A stretch of 64,000 nt of DNA from Humibacillus sp. DSM 29435 (GTDB taxonomy: Bacteria; Actinomycetota; Actinomycetes; Actinomycetales; Dermatophilaceae), in assembly GCF_001758225.1 (NCBI RefSeq), contig NZ_MAST01000045.1, positions 186,001 to 250,000 on the forward strand. The letters are read 5' to 3'. A program made the translations under genes and the position numbers. A model generated the notes under the pieces. That model worked only from the letters and a program-made list of their open reading frames with translations. It had not been told where the DNA came from and made no database searches. Shown one piece after another: positions 60,407 through 64,000 of this stretch. Every line of letters starts with the position of its first letter. Within the stretch, counting starts at the first letter, position 1.

Positions 60407-61273
60407 TTGGCGCCGCAGACCGCGCGCCGTTCGGCACGTGCTCCGGCGGTCATCGCTCTTGTCGCCGCGGTTGTGGCGGTCATCGGGTTCGTGGTGTCGC
60501 GCCCCGAACCGCAGCCGACCTCCGCAGCCCGGCCCACATCGACCGCAAGCAGCGCCAGCCCGACGGTCGGGCCACCGACAGCCACCACGTCCGACGACGG
60601 CCTCGGCGTGTCGCCGGACGCGAGCGACAAGGAGTCGGGCGATGCCTCCTTCGACGGTTCCGACGACGGGGGCCCGCCCGTCTCTGGGTCACCGCAGAAC
60701 CGTGAGGATGCCGTCACTGCGTTGGCGAAGCTGGCTCGGCGCACCCCTGGTGACCCCTTCGCCATCGGCCGGGTCGACGCCCCGGTCGTGATGGTCAGCT
60801 ACTCCGACTTCCAGTGCCCCTTCTGCGGGAAGTTCGCCCGTGACACCGAGCCCAGGTTGATTGCCAAGTATGTGGATGCCGGGGTGCTGCGTATCGAATG
60901 GCGCGACTTCCCGTACCTCGGTGAGGAGTCGGTGACGGCCGCAGTGGCGGGCCGGGCGGCGGCGCGGCAGGGAAAGTTCTGGGCCTTCCACGACGCGCTG
61001 TTCGCCCAGCAGCAGCCGACGAACAGTGGTCGGTTGACCCCGGCGTTCCTCGCTTCGGTGGCCGTCAAGGCCGGGCTCGACGGGCCCCAGCTCACCCAGG
61101 ACCTGCGCGACCCGGCCCTGAAGGACGCGGCCGAGAAGGACTTCGGCGAGGGGCAGAACTCCGGCGTCACCGGCACTCCGGCCTTTCTCATCAACGGCGA
61201 GCCCGTGATCGGGGCCCAACCGGCGGCCGTGTTCGAGCAGGCCATCGACCAGGCGGCTGCCGCGGCGCGATGA
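60407..61273 (+). CDS. DsbA-family thiol-disulfide oxidoreductase, membrane anchored
   Basis: 288 residues from TTG 60407, immediately after prs. The N-terminal anchor (VIALVAAVVAVIGFVVS) is followed by a Ser/Thr/Asp-rich linker and a thioredoxin-fold domain with the active site FQCPFCGKFAR (CPFC), the strand IEWRDFPYLGEES, and the cis-proline loop GVTGTPAFLING. It probably oxidises secreted proteins or exchanges electrons with CcdA, whose gene overlaps it by 4 bases. Confidence 0.88.
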   Translation: MAPQTARRSARAPAVIALVAAVVAVIGFVVSRPEPQPTSAARPTSTASSASPTVGPPTATTSDDGLGVSPDASDKESGDASFDGSDDGGPPVSGSPQNREDAVTALAKLARRTPGDPFAIGRVDAPVVMVSYSDFQCPFCGKFARDTEPRLIAKYVDAGVLRIEWRDFPYLGEESVTAAVAGRAAARQGKFWAFHDALFAQQQPTNSGRLTPAFLASVAVKAGLDGPQLTQDLRDPALKDAAEKDFGEGQNSGVTGTPAFLINGEPVIGAQPAAVFEQAIDQAAAAAR

Positions 61274-62112
61274 CCGACATCGGGCTGCTCGGCGCCCTGG
61301 CCGCCGGCGTTCTCGCACTGCTCTCGCCGTGCAGTGCGCTGTTGCTGCCGTCGTTCTTCGCCTACGCGTTCACCAGCCGCTCGGCGCTCATGGCCCGCAC
61401 CAGCGTGTTCTACCTCGGGTTGCTGATCACCCTGGTGCCCCTTGGCACCGGAGCGGCCCTGGCCTCGCAGGTGTTCTACGGGCACCGGGCCGTGCTGATC
61501 ACCATCGCCGGATGGGCGATCATCGCGATCGGCGTCTTTCAGGTGCTCGGCGGCAGCTTCGCCCTGCCGTTCGCCGACCGGTTGCAGGGCTGGGCCGGTG
61601 GCCGCGGTTCCGGTCGCAGTGGCTACCTCTCGACTCTCGTGCTCGGAGCGGTCTACGGCCTCGCCGGGTTCTGCTCCGGGCCGGTGCTCGGGGCGATCCT
61701 CACCCTGGCTGCGACCCGGTCGAACCCGGTCGGCGGCGCCCTGCTCTTGGTCGTCTACGCGCTGGGAATGGCTCTGCCGCTGTTCATCCTGGCCGCCCTC
61801 TGGGACCGCTTCCGACTCGGGGAACGTCGGTGGCTGCGCGGGCGGATGCTGCACCTGGGACTGGTCACGGTGCACAGCACGGCACTGGTCTCGGGGCTGC
61901 TCTTCATCGCGATCGGCGCGCTGTTCCTGCGCTTCGACGGCACCGCCGGGATCGTCGGGGTGCTCGGCCTCGGGGACACCACCGATCTTGAAGTGACCGC
62001 CCAGAACGCCGTCACGTCAGCCACGGCCGGCTTCCCGATCTGGGGGCTATCGGCCGCGGTTGCGCTCGTCGCCGGGGGAGTGGCCCTGCGCCGCACCCTG
62101 CGCCACCGGTGA
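61270..62112 (+). CDS. CcdA-family cytochrome c biogenesis/thiol-reductant membrane protein
   Basis: 280 residues with about six or seven membrane segments, from IGLLGALAAGVLALLSPCSA to FPIWGLSAAVALVAGGVAL. The paired redox cysteines occur in ALLSPCSALLLP and GLAGFCSGPVLGA. CcdA/DsbD-type proteins carry electrons from cytoplasmic thioredoxin to extracytoplasmic thiols. ATGA overlap with the DsbA-like gene implies a functional pair. No ResB/ResC-type cytochrome maturation genes are next to it. Confidence 0.88.
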   Translation: MTDIGLLGALAAGVLALLSPCSALLLPSFFAYAFTSRSALMARTSVFYLGLLITLVPLGTGAALASQVFYGHRAVLITIAGWAIIAIGVFQVLGGSFALPFADRLQGWAGGRGSGRSGYLSTLVLGAVYGLAGFCSGPVLGAILTLAATRSNPVGGALLLVVYALGMALPLFILAALWDRFRLGERRWLRGRMLHLGLVTVHSTALVSGLLFIAIGALFLRFDGTAGIVGVLGLGDTTDLEVTAQNAVTSATAGFPIWGLSAAVALVAGGVALRRTLRHR

Positions 62113-62129
62113 CGGATGCTCTTGCGTGA

Positions 62130-64000
62130 CTACTGAGGCTTGCTGCCGCGGCTGAGGTCGGCGGTGAGGTTGGCGAGCAGCTTCCAACCGGGCATGGGCA
62201 GCTTCTGCACCTGCCGAGCCTCACCCGGGATCGGGGCCCAGGGACCCACCTTCACCGTCCCGGCGGCGCCGTCGATCTCGTAGGGCGCTGTCTGGATCGT
62301 GCGGGTGTCTCGCACGCGGTACCAGTTGTACGGGAAGCTGGCGGTGTCATGCGTGATGGTGCGATGAACGACGGCAGCGAGCAACGTCCCGTCCTCGCAT
62401 GGGCTGAGCGAGACCAGCCCCAGCAGGGGCGGCTTGGTCTCGACATGGTTCCCGTTGTAGTACACGTCCTGGGCGCCATCGCCCATCGAGAGATGCTCGC
62501 CGAGCACGGCGTCACCCAGGGATGGGAAGGCGATCCAGCGTGGTGCGGCTCGGGTGCCGACGATGTAGCTGCGCACCGACGCGTGCGAGACCAGGGCGAA
62601 GCCGTACGGCTGGTAGACCCACAGGTAGCTCTGGTCGACCGCCACTCTGGTGCACGGCCCCCAGCCGGGCACCATCGGCAGGTAGTAGTCGTGGTTGCCG
62701 GTGTTGAGGTAGATCTGTGCTGATCCGTGCATCGACGCGTAGATCATCGCGTCGCCCCAGCCCGGCGGGATGGCGGCGCTGTCGGGATCGTCAAGCAGAG
62801 CCACCGGGCCGTTGACCGCGGCGATCGAGTCGACGGGTGAGGTCGTCTGGGGCCACCAGTTCACTCGCTCGAGCTCGCCCGTGTTGTAGCCGTCGGTTGG
62901 TTTCAACGTCCACGCCATGACACTGCCGGGTGCTCCCGTGCCCTCGGCGGTCCCGGCGAACAGGTTCAGGCCTTTGTCGGTCTCGTCGGCCACACAGAGA
63001 TCGGTGAGCGCGGGGTTGAAGTTGTCGAGGATGTTCCGGCCGTGGTCGAGCGACACGTCGTCGTGGTGCGCCCAGCTGTGGTCGACCCAGTGGCTGGAGC
63101 CGGGGTAGTCGCTACTGCTGCTCTTGAGCACGAAACAGTGGTAGGCGGGCTTGAAGTTGAACTCTGATGACACCTGGCCGTTCGTGATGGTCGACGCCGC
63201 ATCAGGCACCAGCACGAGGCGGTGGTAGTAGTTGCGGTCGCTGCGGTCGGTCCACGAGCCGCTCTTGACGTTCTGGGGGCCGGTGAGAAACTTTAAGGCG
63301 TAGTTGTCCGCGATGCAGGCGTACACCCCCCACTGTTGTGCCACGCTCGCCAGGCCCTTCAGGGCACGCAGCATCCTGGCGTTGCACGACTGGTACTCCT
63401 TCATCCGCGCCTCGGCGTAGGCGACCAGATCCATCAGCTTGCGCTCCAGCGTGTCCTTGTCCCCGGCCGAGAGGCTGCTCGACGAGCCCGGGGCGACGTC
63501 GTCGAAGCGCGCCAGCAGGTCGTCGGAGTTGGTCATCGCTGTGATCGTCATAGTCGTGCTCACCAGGTCGGAGTAGGTTTTGCAGCAAACCCCGAGCACG
63601 GCAGGCCAGAGCGGATCGTTGTGGTTCTCGGGAGCTTGCAGGTACTCCAGCACCTTCCACTGCTCGAACATCGACACGCTCTTGTGCGGGCCGATATCGG
63701 ACACCACGATGGTGCTGGCCCCGAGCTTGACGTAGAAGGCCTTGTAGTCCTCATGGGTGTTCAACGGCCTGGCCAGAATGGCTCGCAGGGCTTTGGCCTG
63801 CAGGGTCAAGGTGGTGGCGTAGGTGAGAACGTCGTCGTGGACCGACTTGATGTTCTGCAGCTGGGTCTGCGCCGCGAGCCCCTTGAGGAACGTCTCGAGC
63901 TTGGAGACGTCAGACTCCTCCTTCGGCCCGAAGCAGCGCAGGATCTGACCGATCACCGAGAAGAGCGCTCCGATCAGCATGCCCTCGGGGCCCGCCGCGG
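62130..64000 (-). CDS. Large uncharacterised protein (probably partial at window edge)
   Basis: The frame runs from the right window edge to TAG 62130; ATG 63980 is the first in-window start candidate, giving 616 residues, but AAGPEG precedes it in frame, so the gene probably continues. The N-terminal hydrophobic helix (MLIGALFSVIGQILRCFGPK) is followed by a helical region (about 25-225), then a long beta-rich region with tryptophans and repeated strands (KPAYHCFVLKSSSSDYPGSS, SYLWVYQPYGFALVSHASVR). The helical-then-beta layout recalls pore-forming or insecticidal toxin architectures, but I cannot assign a family. Convergent with ccdA. Confidence 0.6.
   Translation of the reverse strand, partial: AAGPEGMLIGALFSVIGQILRCFGPKEESDVSKLETFLKGLAAQTQLQNIKSVHDDVLTYATTLTLQAKALRAILARPLNTHEDYKAFYVKLGASTIVVSDIGPHKSVSMFEQWKVLEYLQAPENHNDPLWPAVLGVCCKTYSDLVSTTMTITAMTNSDDLLARFDDVAPGSSSSLSAGDKDTLERKLMDLVAYAEARMKEYQSCNARMLRALKGLASVAQQWGVYACIADNYALKFLTGPQNVKSGSWTDRSDRNYYHRLVLVPDAASTITNGQVSSEFNFKPAYHCFVLKSSSSDYPGSSHWVDHSWAHHDDVSLDHGRNILDNFNPALTDLCVADETDKGLNLFAGTAEGTGAPGSVMAWTLKPTDGYNTGELERVNWWPQTTSPVDSIAAVNGPVALLDDPDSAAIPPGWGDAMIYASMHGSAQIYLNTGNHDYYLPMVPGWGPCTRVAVDQSYLWVYQPYGFALVSHASVRSYIVGTRAAPRWIAFPSLGDAVLGEHLSMGDGAQDVYYNGNHVETKPPLLGLVSLSPCEDGTLLAAVVHRTITHDTASFPYNWYRVRDTRTIQTAPYEIDGAAGTVKVGPWAPIPGEARQVQKLPMPGWKLLANLTADLSRGSKPQ

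Noticed and set aside
1-64000. Mobile elements, integrase genes, attachment sites, rRNA genes
   Set aside because: No transposase or integrase motifs, terminal repeats or rRNA-like stretches were found by eye on either strand.

Overview
The window is high-GC chromosomal DNA of an actinobacterium, probably a Micrococcales member of the Intrasporangiaceae/Dermatophilaceae type. That placement is an inference from the rpfB-ksgA-ispE-ABC-F order, tRNA-Gln next to glmU-prs, frequent GTG/TTG starts and very many 4-base ATGA/GTGA gene overlaps. I see no insertion sequences, phage genes, CRISPR arrays or rRNA.

Layout. (1) 1-7849: two divergent operons around 3610-3672. They encode four or five glycosyltransferases, a PIG-L deacetylase/methyltransferase fusion, an acyl-CoA dehydrogenase-like flavoprotein and an orphan response regulator; this is an uncharacterised glycoconjugate locus, with one glycosyltransferase apparently frameshifted near 5504. 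(2) 8007-18655: a redox/sugar-acid catabolic region with a TPP enzyme, an enolase-superfamily enzyme, a GMC dehydrogenase with a gluconate-dehydrogenase subunit 3-like partner and a small membrane protein, a MarR regulator, and a cytochrome b/sulfite-oxidase-type molybdoenzyme fusion. Three promoter regions share a TTGCG-N4-CGCAA palindrome, which suggests one MarR regulon. (3) 18685-24750: aldose epimerase, SDR, small membrane protein, GH15 hydrolase, a small protein and an AI-2E-type permease. (4) 24974-30108: a response regulator/histidine kinase/GerMN lipoprotein set divergent from a small operon that looks like a degenerate STAS/PP2C/HATPase partner-switching module. (5) 30152-39809: rsmI, a secreted peptidase, and a LacI-controlled oligosaccharide locus (debranching-type hydrolase, binding protein and two permeases, with no ATPase). 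(6) 39880-49525: gadB, then the housekeeping run metG, tatD, rpfB, ksgA, ispE and an ABC-F protein. (7) 49540-53966: a VOC protein, a MarR regulator and a trans-aconitate methyltransferase-like protein linked by TCTTGA-type palindromes, then a secreted protein and an FeS-BCP photolyase. (8) 54193-64000: a strong terminator in the leader of an ECF sigma factor with a huge low-complexity tail, a TetR regulator, tRNA-Gln(TTG), glmU, prs, a DsbA-like/CcdA thiol-redox pair, and a large unknown protein running off the right edge.

Protein functions come from motif reading alone. Substrates of the glycosyltransferases, the GMC dehydrogenase, the enolase-family enzyme and the ABC transporter cannot be read from the sequence.
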